NCBI RefSeq assembly: GCF_016862115.1
Contig: NZ_BOMI01000033.1
Span: forward strand, 1 to 64,000
Source of the DNA: Paractinoplanes deccanensis
GTDB lineage: Bacteria > Actinomycetota > Actinomycetes > Mycobacteriales > Micromonosporaceae
Length of the DNA: 64,000 nucleotides
Reading direction: 5' to 3'
The stretch's first letter is position 1. Each line of letters opens with the position of its first letter. The notes below the pieces were generated by a model. The model made no database searches. It worked only from the letters and a program-made list of their open reading frames with translations, and was not told where the DNA came from. A program made the position numbers and the translations under genes. Below are positions 16,695 to 24,087 of the stretch, one piece after another.

Positions 16695-17078
16695 TCAGCC
16701 GTCCCGTTCGGCGGCGCTGCGCTCGACGCAGAACTCGTTGCCCTCCGGGTCCTGCATGGTGACCCAGCCGAGCCCGTCGGCGGCGCGGTGGTCCTCGTAC
16801 AGCTTGGCGCCCAGGGCGGTCAGCCGCTCGACCTCCTCGTCGCGGGTGCGCTCGTCGGGCATCCAGTCGATGTGCAGGCGGTTCTTGACGGTCTTGGCCT
16901 CGGGCACCCGGATGAACAGCAGGCTCGGCACCGGCTCGGGCGCGGCCAGCAGCACCTCGTCGTCGTCCGGCAGGTCCTCGTCCGAGAGGGGCCAGCCGGT
17001 GACCTCGCTCCAGAAACGGGCGAGCTCGTACGGCTCCGAGCTGTCGACGGTGATGTGGCGCAGGATCATGACCGTCAA
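16695..17078 (-). CDS. VOC-family (glyoxalase/bleomycin-resistance-like) protein
   Basis: Cytosolic protein of 127 residues with the paired beta-alpha-beta-beta-beta modules of the VOC superfamily. It starts ILRHITVDSSEPYELARFW and has WVTMQDPEGNEFCV at the C-terminus, typical of this group. Members bind metals or small ligands; some are resistance proteins. The substrate is unknown. An ATG three codons later (17069) is an alternative start. It stands next to a PL11 lyase gene on the same strand, with 18 bases between, but no functional tie is evident. Confidence 0.85.
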   Translation of the reverse strand: MTVMILRHITVDSSEPYELARFWSEVTGWPLSDEDLPDDDEVLLAAPEPVPSLLFIRVPEAKTVKNRLHIDWMPDERTRDEEVERLTALGAKLYEDHRAADGLGWVTMQDPEGNEFCVERSAAERDG

Positions 17079-17096
17079 CCTACCGTCCGGCCGATC

Positions 17097-18869
17097 TCAT
17101 TGGATGGCGAAGCTGGGGTGCGGCGGCTGGTTGTAGGCGGTGTTCTGCCACGCCAGGGCCTCGCGGTACTGGATGTCGTGCAGCAGGGTGACCACCCGCC
17201 GGTCGGTGACGTGCGGGGTCGAGTAGATCCGCAGCGCCGTGTTGTCGCTGGTGGGCCAGATGACCTCCTCGCGCCAGTCGCCGAGGATGTCGCCGGACAG
17301 CGACGGCGTGGACTTGGTGCCGTTGTTCGAGTGCACGCCCGAGGCGGTCAGCAGGCGGGTGTCGGCCGACGTGCCGTACTTGTCGATGCGGGTGCCGTCG
17401 AGGAGCTCGCGGACGGGGTCGCCGTCCCACCAGATGACGAAGTTGGTGGAGCTGGGCTTGCGGCTCGCGACCACCGAGCCGTTCGGGTTGCGCACGCCGT
17501 CGGCCAGCGAGGACCACGACTCGGCGCCGGCGCTGCCCGCCCAGATGTCCGCGGAGACGCCGCGGCCGTTGTCGCCGCCCGCCGCCGTGCTCCACAGGAT
17601 CTGGCCGGTGCGGGCGTCGGCGAACCACGAGGACGGCTTGCTCGCGTCCTCGGAGACCTTGAAGACCTCCAGGCCGGACCGGGACGGGTTGAGGTCGCCG
17701 ACGTGCAGGGTGTCGCCGTGGCCGAGACCCGTGTTCCACAGCCGGGCGCCGTTGTCGTCGATGCAGAGCGAGCCGTAGACGATCTCGTCCCGCCCGTCGG
17801 CGTCGACGTCGGCGACGGAGAGCTGGTGGTTGCCCTGTCCCGCCGTGCCGGGGTTCGTCGAGCTGTTGCTGTCGAACGTCCAGCGGCGGGTCAGCGTGCC
17901 GTTGCGGAAGTCCCACGCCACGACGACCGTACGGGTGTAGTAGCCGCGCGCCATGATCAAGCTGGGGCGGGTGCCGTCGAGGTAGGCGGTGCCGGCGAGG
18001 AAGCGGTCGACCCGGTTGCCGTACGAGTCGCCCCAGGAGCTCACGGTGCCGCGCGGCGGCACGTAGTCGACGGTCGAGAGGGCGGCGCCGTTGCGGCCGT
18101 CGAACATCGTCAGGTACTCGGGGCCGGCGAGGACGTAGCCGCTGGAGTTGCGGTGGTCGGCGCTCCCGTTGCCGATCACCTGGCCGGTGCCGGAGACGGT
18201 GGCGTCGGCGGTCTTCATGGCGACCTCCGCGTCACCGTCGCCGTCGTAGTCGTACACCTGGAACTGGGTGTAGTGCGCGCCGGCCCGGATGTTGCGGCCC
18301 AGGTTGATCCGCCACAGGCGGGTGCCGTCGAGGCGGTAGCCGTCGACGTAGACCGGGTCGGTGACGCCGGACTGCGAGTTGTCCTTGGCGTTCAGCGGCT
18401 CCCACTTGAGCACGACGTCGAGGCGGCCGTCGCCGTCCAGGTCGCCGACACTGGCGTCATTTGCCGCATAAAGGGCGCTGTTCGGGTTTTGGATCGGCAC
18501 ATCGAGGTATCCGCTCGCCAGGGTCAGGCTCGGCCCCTCCGCCGCCTGCTCACTGCCGTTCACGACCGGGCGGACGGTGTACGAGGCGGAACTGGCCGCA
18601 CCCGCGTCGAGGTAGTTCGTGGAGGCGGTGATCGGCGAGGAGTTGAGCTTCGTCGCGCCGCGGTAGACGTTGAACCCGACGCCGGCCGGGTCGGTGGCGA
18701 GCCAGCGCCAGCTCACCAGGTTGCCGGTGCCGGAGCGGACGCTGATCAGGCCGCGGTCGAGCCGTTCGCGCTGCCGGCCGTCGGCGGCGTCGGCCCGGGT
18801 GGCGACCAGGACGGCCGCGCCCGCGGCGAGGACGGCGAGACCTGCCGCGATCTTTGTCCTGCTGGACAC
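17097..18869 (-). CDS. Secreted rhamnogalacturonan lyase (PL11 type)
   Basis: Exported enzyme of 590 residues that should cleave the rhamnogalacturonan I backbone of pectin by beta-elimination. The signal peptide is MSSRTKIAAGLAVLAAGAAV and ends near ADA-A. A short fibronectin-like part (residues about 35-120) has GVGFNVYRGATKLNSSP. The eight-bladed propeller that follows has the Asp-rich calcium loops of PL11 enzymes, such as GDLDGDGRLDVVLKWEP, YDYDGDGDAEVAMKTAD and ADVDADGRDEIVYGS. The end, SPSLSGDILGDWREEVIWP-like here as TPSLSGDILGDWREEVIW, is diagnostic of the family. No carbohydrate-binding module is attached. A CebR-like operator lies just upstream and is shared with the divergent esterase gene. 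Confidence 0.92.
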   Translation of the reverse strand: MSSRTKIAAGLAVLAAGAAVLVATRADAADGRQRERLDRGLISVRSGTGNLVSWRWLATDPAGVGFNVYRGATKLNSSPITASTNYLDAGAASSASYTVRPVVNGSEQAAEGPSLTLASGYLDVPIQNPNSALYAANDASVGDLDGDGRLDVVLKWEPLNAKDNSQSGVTDPVYVDGYRLDGTRLWRINLGRNIRAGAHYTQFQVYDYDGDGDAEVAMKTADATVSGTGQVIGNGSADHRNSSGYVLAGPEYLTMFDGRNGAALSTVDYVPPRGTVSSWGDSYGNRVDRFLAGTAYLDGTRPSLIMARGYYTRTVVVAWDFRNGTLTRRWTFDSNSSTNPGTAGQGNHQLSVADVDADGRDEIVYGSLCIDDNGARLWNTGLGHGDTLHVGDLNPSRSGLEVFKVSEDASKPSSWFADARTGQILWSTAAGGDNGRGVSADIWAGSAGAESWSSLADGVRNPNGSVVASRKPSSTNFVIWWDGDPVRELLDGTRIDKYGTSADTRLLTASGVHSNNGTKSTPSLSGDILGDWREEVIWPTSDNTALRIYSTPHVTDRRVVTLLHDIQYREALAWQNTAYNQPPHPSFAIQ

Positions 18870-18892
18870 CGGACTCTCCTCTCGTTAACTTC

Positions 18893-18904
18893 GGGAGCGC
18901 TCCC
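18893..18904. promoter_or_regulatory. CebR/LacI-type operator
   Basis: A perfect 12-base palindrome, gggagcgctccc, followed by A. With flanks it matches 13 of 14 positions of the TGGGAGCGCTCCCA box bound by the LacI-family regulator CebR in streptomycetes. It lies 23 bases before the lyase start and 40 bases before the esterase start, so one repressor could hold both genes off until an inducing sugar appears. Confidence 0.75.
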
Positions 18905-18944
18905 AGATTGACTCCCATCAATGCCTGCGTCAAGCGGAGGATCC

Positions 18945-19970
18945 ATGAGACTGCTCCGAACGGCGGTGTGCGTGCTGATCACGGCCACCGCTGTCACCCT
19001 CGCTCAGGAGCCCGCGTCGGCCGCCGCCGGGTGCAAGGTCGACTACAAGACCACCGCGCAGTGGCCGGGCGGCTTCGGTGCCTCGGTCGCGATCACCAAC
19101 CTCGGCGACCCGGTCAGCTCGTGGACGCTGACGTTCGCGTTCCCGTCCGGGCAGACCGTCACCCAGCTGTGGAACGGCTCGGTGACGCAGGCAGGGGCCG
19201 ACGTGACGGTCCGCAACGCCGGCTGGAACGGGTCGCTCGGCACCAACGTCACGACGTCGTTCGGCTTCAACGGCTCCGGCTCGCCGGCCACACCGACGTC
19301 CTTCGCCCTCAACGGCACGTCCTGCACCGGGGTCGTGCCGCCCCCCACTCCGCCGCCGGACAGCTCCCCGGTCAAGATCATGGCGCTCGGTGACTCGATC
19401 ACCGGGTCTCCCGGCTGCTGGCGGGCGCTGCTCTGGCAGAAGCTGCCGGCCGCGCGGGTGGACTTCGTCGGCACGCTGCCCGGGCAGGGGTGCGGCTTCC
19501 CCTACGACGGCGAGAACGAGGGGCACGGCGGCTACCTCGCCACCAACGTGGCCGACCAGAACCTGTTGGTGGGATGGCTCGCGGCCACCGACCCGGACGT
19601 GGTGCTCATGCACTTCGGCACGAACGACGTGTGGAACAACCGCTCACCGCAGACCATCCTGGCAGCGTTCACGAAGCTCGTGACGCAGATGCGCGCGCAG
19701 AACCCCGCCATGCGCATCCTGGTCGCCCAGATCATCCCGATGAACGCGAGCAACTGCGCCGACTGCGGCCAGCGCGTCATCAACCTGAACGCCGCGATCC
19801 CGGCGTGGACGTCGGGCCTGTCGACCAGCGCCTCCCCGATCACGGTGGTCGACCAGTGGACGGGCTTCAACACGGCCACCGACACGTACGACGGCGTCCA
19901 CCCCAACGACGCCGGCAACGCGAAGATCGCCGACCGCTGGTACCCGGAGGTGGCCCGCGCCATCGGATGA
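18945..19970 (+). CDS. Secreted CBM2-SGNH esterase (CE3-like)
   Basis: Exported enzyme of 341 residues. The ATG at 18945 is chosen over an earlier in-frame ATG because gcggagga sits just before it and the signal peptide (MRLLRTAVCVLITATAVTLA) then comes first. Residues about 29-128 form a cellulose-binding module of family 2, with Cys30 and Cys127 at its ends and exposed Trp residues. A short Pro-rich linker (VPPPTPPPDSSP) leads to an SGNH hydrolase. That domain has ALGDSITGSPGCWR with the nucleophile at Ser151, HFGTNDVWNN, and DGVHPNDAGN with the Asp/His pair. It resembles acetyl-xylan esterases of family CE3. With the PL11 lyase it points to plant cell-wall breakdown. Confidence 0.88.
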   Translation: MRLLRTAVCVLITATAVTLAQEPASAAAGCKVDYKTTAQWPGGFGASVAITNLGDPVSSWTLTFAFPSGQTVTQLWNGSVTQAGADVTVRNAGWNGSLGTNVTTSFGFNGSGSPATPTSFALNGTSCTGVVPPPTPPPDSSPVKIMALGDSITGSPGCWRALLWQKLPAARVDFVGTLPGQGCGFPYDGENEGHGGYLATNVADQNLLVGWLAATDPDVVLMHFGTNDVWNNRSPQTILAAFTKLVTQMRAQNPAMRILVAQIIPMNASNCADCGQRVINLNAAIPAWTSGLSTSASPITVVDQWTGFNTATDTYDGVHPNDAGNAKIADRWYPEVARAIG

Positions 19971-20112
19971 TCGAGGAGCGCCCGGCCCGCGCGCGTCACC
20001 TGGCGGAGGGGATTAGCCGCAGGCCACCGGTCGGGTCGGGTGACGTCCGATTGTTGCCGGTCATTGCTCCTGGTTAGCGTCGATTCGTCGCATCGATGCC
20101 AGGGGTGGTGCC

Positions 20113-21819
20113 ATGCTCGTGCAGGACCTGCGGCGGCTCACGCGGGGGCATCGCCGGTGGATCGCGGTGGCGGCCGGGCTCAGCCTGCTCGGCTCGGCGC
20201 TGGGGCTGGCGCAGCCGCTGCTCGCCGGGGCGGCGATCGACGCGGCCGCGGGCGGGCGGCTGCCGTGGGCGGTGTTCGGGGCGCTCGCCGGGTTGTTCGG
20301 CGCGCAGGCGGTCGCCCACGCCACGGCCCGCTACGTGCAGGCGTACACGGGCGAGACCATGACCCGCGACCTGCGCCGGGCCGTCATCGACCGGCTGCTC
20401 CGCGTACGGATGCCGCTGTTGGACCATGTCCGCACGGGTGACGTGATCGCCCGGGCGTGCGGCGACACCACCGTGGTCAAGACCCTGGTGGCGCAGAGCC
20501 TCGGCACCGGCCTCGCCGGCGTGATCGCCCTGGTGGCGGTCGTGACGCTGCTGGCCTGGCTCGACCTGTCACTGATGCTGCTCGTGGTGGCTCTCTTCGC
20601 CGTCTCGGTGGGCAGCCTGCTCGCGGTGGTGAGCCGGCTGCGCGCTGCTTCCCGCACGGCGCAGACGGCCGAGGGTGCCCTCTCCGCCGACCTCGAACGG
20701 GCCCTCGGCGGCATGCGCACCGTGCGGGCCTGCCGCGCCGAGCCCGTCGAGTCGTCCCGGCTCGGCGGGTCGGCGACACGCGCGTACCGGGCGAACCTGC
20801 GCATGGCCGAGCTCGTCGCGCTCAGCGGCCCCGCCAACGACCTCGCGGTCAGCGGGGCCTTCCTGACCGTCCTGCTGGTCGGCGCGACCCGGGTGGCGTC
20901 CGGCGAGACGTCGCTGGGCCGCCTCGTCGCCTTCACGCTGGCCATGACCTACCTGTCCGCGCCCATCTACGAGATCTTCCAGGCGGTCGGCGCGGTGCAG
21001 CAGGGCTCCGGCGCGCTGCACCGCATCAACGAGGTGCTGGCCATGCCGGTCGAACGCGACCACGCCCGCGCGGTGGTGCCCCTGCAGCGGCGCCCGCCCG
21101 TCCTCGAGTTCCGCGACGTGTGGTTCGGCTACCGTCCCGGCCGGCCCGTGCTGCGCGGCCTCAGCTTCTCGGTGCCGGAACGCGGCCACCTCGCGCTGGT
21201 CGGCGCCTCCGGGGCGGGGAAGTCGACCATCTTCGCGCTGGCCGAGCGCTTCTACGAGCCCGACCGGGGCACCATCCTGCTGCGGGGCCGGGACAGCCGC
21301 TTCATCCCGTACGCCCGGCATCGCGCCACCGTCGGCCTGGTCGAGCAGGACTGCCCGCTGCTGGCCGGCACCCTGCGGGAGAACCTGCTGTACGGCTGCA
21401 AGGACCCCGCGCCGGACCTCGCCGAGGTGCTCGCCATGACGGGGCTCACCGCCGTGGTCGAGGCCCTCCCGGCGGGCCTGGACACCCCCGTCGGCGAACG
21501 CGGCAGCCACCTCTCCGGCGGCCAGCGCCAGCGGGTGGCGATCGCCCGGTGCCTGCTCTCCCGCCCCGACGTCCTCCTGCTCGACGAGCCGACGGCCCAC
21601 CTGGACCCGGACGGCGAACGAGCCCTGGCCGCGACGATGCGCTCGGTGGCGGCGGTGTGCGCGCTGGTGGTGATCGCCCACAGGTTCTCGACGGTCCGGG
21701 CGGCGGACCGCATCCTCGTCATCGACGGCGGCGTGGTGACCGACTCGGGCAGTCATGCGGAGCTGCTCCGCACGAACGCGTATTACCGGCGGCTGGCGGG
21801 CTCGGGGCGCGCCGCCTGA
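20113..21819 (+). CDS. ABC exporter, fused membrane and ATPase domains
   Basis: Half-transporter of 568 residues, probably acting as a homodimer in the membrane. The N-terminal part (about residues 1-310) has the six helices of an ABC type-1 exporter domain. The C-terminal ATPase has Walker A GASGAGKS, signature LSGGQRQRVAIAR, Walker B VLLLDEP and the H-loop VIAHR. The D-loop Asp and Q-loop (LVEQDCPL) are present. The catalytic Glu follows Walker B, so it should be active. It stands alone on its strand, 142 bases after the esterase gene. The exported compound cannot be told. Confidence 0.9.
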   Translation: MLVQDLRRLTRGHRRWIAVAAGLSLLGSALGLAQPLLAGAAIDAAAGGRLPWAVFGALAGLFGAQAVAHATARYVQAYTGETMTRDLRRAVIDRLLRVRMPLLDHVRTGDVIARACGDTTVVKTLVAQSLGTGLAGVIALVAVVTLLAWLDLSLMLLVVALFAVSVGSLLAVVSRLRAASRTAQTAEGALSADLERALGGMRTVRACRAEPVESSRLGGSATRAYRANLRMAELVALSGPANDLAVSGAFLTVLLVGATRVASGETSLGRLVAFTLAMTYLSAPIYEIFQAVGAVQQGSGALHRINEVLAMPVERDHARAVVPLQRRPPVLEFRDVWFGYRPGRPVLRGLSFSVPERGHLALVGASGAGKSTIFALAERFYEPDRGTILLRGRDSRFIPYARHRATVGLVEQDCPLLAGTLRENLLYGCKDPAPDLAEVLAMTGLTAVVEALPAGLDTPVGERGSHLSGGQRQRVAIARCLLSRPDVLLLDEPTAHLDPDGERALAATMRSVAAVCALVVIAHRFSTVRAADRILVIDGGVVTDSGSHAELLRTNAYYRRLAGSGRAA

Positions 21820-21854
21820 CCCCTTCCCTGACGACCGCTACCGATAGAGGCGAT

Positions 21855-22251
21855 TCACCGGACACGTTCGGCGAGCCTCAGCTCGGTCAGGTAGCGCTTG
21901 ACGACTTGGCCCCCGTAGTTGAACGTCTATGAGCCGCGCGATGGCCTCCAGCAAGGCGCTTCGCTGCGCGTCCGGCAAGGCACGGTGGCCGGAGTAGGTC
22001 AACGGCAGAGGCGCAAGGCGTCGGCAGCCTTCGGCACCCGCACGGCCGGATCGATCCAGTGGAACGCCGTCGCGGAGAAGACCACGTCGGGTGCCACAGC
22101 CGATCTCCAACACCCTTGCACCGGGCGCCACTCCGGCCGCAGCGAGATCATCGAACATCTGTGCCGGGTACCGGGGCCGCGCACGGTCATACCGTTCCGC
22201 GTCCTCGTTGAAGGTCTCTCGCAGCCGCACGTAGTCATTGCTATCGCTCAC
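21855..22251 (-). pseudogene. Internally deleted class I methyltransferase gene
   Basis: The GTG at 22251 opens DYVRLRETFNEDAERYDRAR, then APGARVLEIGCGT, the SAM-binding motif I of a Rossmann methyltransferase. Directly after, a second frame gives DVVFSATAFHWIDPAVR, which normally lies some 50 residues further on. A third frame gives FNYGGQVVKRYLTELRLAER and the stop at 21855. At least two frame changes and a loss of roughly half the gene make it non-functional. The divergent dehydrogenase gene begins 66 bases away. Confidence 0.75.
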
Positions 22252-22282
22252 CCAGAGAGAGTACGGATGCGTCCCTCGCGGG

Positions 22283-22311
22283 TTGACAGGGCGCGCGCGA
22301 CCCGGTCCGAT
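22283..22311 (+). promoter_or_regulatory. Possible promoter for a leaderless transcript
   Basis: A consensus -35 hexamer, ttgaca, at 22283-22288 is followed after 17 bases by tccgat, a weak -10. Transcription would start at or next to the GTG at 22318, with no room for a ribosome site. Leaderless starts are common in actinobacteria. Confidence 0.35.
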
Positions 22312-22317
22312 GGCTGC

Positions 22318-23289
22318 GTGAAGGCCGTCACCTACACCCGCTACGGAGGGCCGGACGTCCTGCAGGTGGCGGACGTGCCCACGCCGGCGCCGGGTGATCG
22401 GGACGTCCTGGTCAGGGTGCGGGCGGCCGAGGCGACCAAGTCCGACTGCGAGTTCCGGAGCTTCCGGTCCTCCGTGAAGTGGACGTGGCTTCCGCTGCGC
22501 ATCGCTGTCGGTGTCGTCCGGCCGCGGCGCCGGGTCCTGGGCATGTACTTCGCCGGTGAGGTGGTGTCGGTGGGCGGGCGGGTCACCCGCTTCGCCCCGG
22601 GCGACCAGGTCTACGGCTGCACCGGTCTCCGCCTGGGCGCCTACGGTGAGTACGTCGTCCTGCCGGAGGGTGCCGCCGTCGGGCCCAAGCCCCGCACCAT
22701 GACGTTCGCCGAGGCGGCCGCTGTCCCGCTGGGCGGGCTCAACGCCCTGCACTTCCTGCGGCGTGCCGGGATCGAACCCGGCGAGCAGGTGCTGATCAAC
22801 GGGGCCGGGGGCAGTATCGGCGCGCACGCCGTTCAGATCGCCCGTTCGATGGGCGCGCGGGTCACCGCCGTCGACCACGGGAGCAAGGAGGAGCTCGTCC
22901 GGCGCCTCGGCGCGACCGACTTCGTGGACTACACCGCCGGCGCGGTGACGGCGACCGGCCGGAGGTTCGACGTCATCTTCGACATGGTGGCCGGGAGTTC
23001 GTATCGCGGTCTCGTCGGCATGCTCCGGCCGGGCGGGCGCTATCTCCACGGCAACCCGCGCCTGTCGGTGTTGCTCCGCTCGGTGCTGACCACCCGGTTC
23101 ACCGACAAGACCGTCACCGTGGCCTTCGCCCCGGAGACGAGCGACGCCCTGGCGACGCTCACGGAGATGGCCGAGGCGGGCGAGATCCGGTCCATCGTGG
23201 ACCGGGTCTACCCGATGACGGAGGCGGCCGAAGCCCACCGCCGGGTCGAGACCGAGCAGCGCCTGGGCGCGGTCGTGATCACCACGTAG
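22318..23289 (+). CDS. NAD(P)-dependent dehydrogenase, quinone-oxidoreductase-like MDR family
   Basis: Protein of 323 residues of the medium-chain dehydrogenase/reductase superfamily. It starts with GTG at 22318 (VKAVTYTRYGGPDVLQVADV), where the family begins; the frame stays open further upstream but that part overlaps the methyltransferase remnant. The cofactor fold has NGAGGSIGAHAVQIARSMGA. The zinc-binding Cys cluster of alcohol dehydrogenases is absent, so it is of the zinc-independent quinone reductase type. It has no recognisable ribosome site, but a ttgaca box lies 30 bases upstream. The last codons are part of a tandem duplication. Confidence 0.83.
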   Translation: MKAVTYTRYGGPDVLQVADVPTPAPGDRDVLVRVRAAEATKSDCEFRSFRSSVKWTWLPLRIAVGVVRPRRRVLGMYFAGEVVSVGGRVTRFAPGDQVYGCTGLRLGAYGEYVVLPEGAAVGPKPRTMTFAEAAAVPLGGLNALHFLRRAGIEPGEQVLINGAGGSIGAHAVQIARSMGARVTAVDHGSKEELVRRLGATDFVDYTAGAVTATGRRFDVIFDMVAGSSYRGLVGMLRPGGRYLHGNPRLSVLLRSVLTTRFTDKTVTVAFAPETSDALATLTEMAEAGEIRSIVDRVYPMTEAAEAHRRVETEQRLGAVVITT

Positions 23290-23317
23290 CCAAGCGATCG
23301 TGATCACCACGTAGCCA
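23273..23317 (+). repeat. Tandem duplication at the end of the dehydrogenase gene
   Basis: The 20 bases tcgtgatcaccacgtagcca occur at 23273-23292 and again at 23298-23317, a 25-base period. The first copy holds the last codons and the stop (VVITT-stop). The second lies between this stop and the convergent carbonic anhydrase stop. Confidence 0.85.
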
Positions 23318-23322
23318 GGGGA

Positions 23323-23895
23323 TCACAGCATCTCGACGTGGCCGCTTTCGAGCCGGTAGATCGCGCCGGCGACGTCGAGGCGGCGGGCCGCGAGCGCCTC
23401 CTGGAGATGCCCGGCCTGCCGGAGGGTGGCCACGGTCCGGACGGTGTGGCTGCGGGTGGCCCTGTCGAGGCTGCCGCCGGCCGGCACCGCGGGAACGATC
23501 TGGTCGATCAGGTACTGGCGAGCGCCGGCAGGCCGGCGTCCGGTGCGCACCGCCTCGCGCGCGGCCGCCACCGCACGGCAGTCGTCGTGGCCGAGCACGA
23601 CCACCAGCGACACCTGGAGGTCGGTCACCGCGAACTCGACCGAACCCAGCACGGCGCGGTCGAGGACGTGGCCGGCCGAGCGGACGACACAGATCGCCCC
23701 GGCGCGCTGCCCGAACACCGTCTCCACCGGCACCCGGGCATCGATGCAGCCCACGACGACGGCGAAGGGCCCACGATGGGCGCCGCCCCGCGGAACCGCA
23801 CCGGGATGGCCGGCGCCCGAGGCGAATCGAGCGTTGCCGGCGCGCAGGCGGGCCAGCGCCTCGACAGGGGTCGGCCGATCGAGGTGCCGCGCCAT
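23323..23895 (-). CDS. Beta-carbonic anhydrase
   Basis: Zinc enzyme of 190 residues that interconverts CO2 and bicarbonate. The zinc ligands of the beta class are visible: Cys50 with the Asp-Arg dyad in VVGCIDARVPVE, and His103 and Cys106 in LGHDDCRAV. It has the SAGHVLD and GSVEFAV patterns of the family. The start at 23895 (MARHLDRPTP) gives the family length; no good ribosome site is visible, and a GTG at 23952 would add 19 residues. The canonical CSDSR is CIDAR here, as in some actinobacterial members. The same frame stays open for over 5 kb upstream by chance. Confidence 0.85.
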   Translation of the reverse strand: MARHLDRPTPVEALARLRAGNARFASGAGHPGAVPRGGAHRGPFAVVVGCIDARVPVETVFGQRAGAICVVRSAGHVLDRAVLGSVEFAVTDLQVSLVVVLGHDDCRAVAAAREAVRTGRRPAGARQYLIDQIVPAVPAGGSLDRATRSHTVRTVATLRQAGHLQEALAARRLDVAGAIYRLESGHVEML

Positions 23896-24087
23896 GGGCC
23901 GGAGCGGGCCCGGCGCGGCCGTCGGATCGGAGAACAAGCGTCCCGGTTCCACAGAAGGAGGATGCCACGCCCTCCCCCGCGTGAAGTTCAGTGTGAAGCT
24001 TGTGAATCTTGTTACATAGATCAACTCCTGTCGCTGCCGTAGGTTGCCCGCCAAAGCACCGATCGGTGCTGTCGACAAAGGAGAACC

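Noticed and set aside
16656..18911. A 751-codon open frame on the + strand
   Set aside because: It is antisense to the PL11 lyase and the VOC gene and is made of repetitive Val/Arg/Gly runs.
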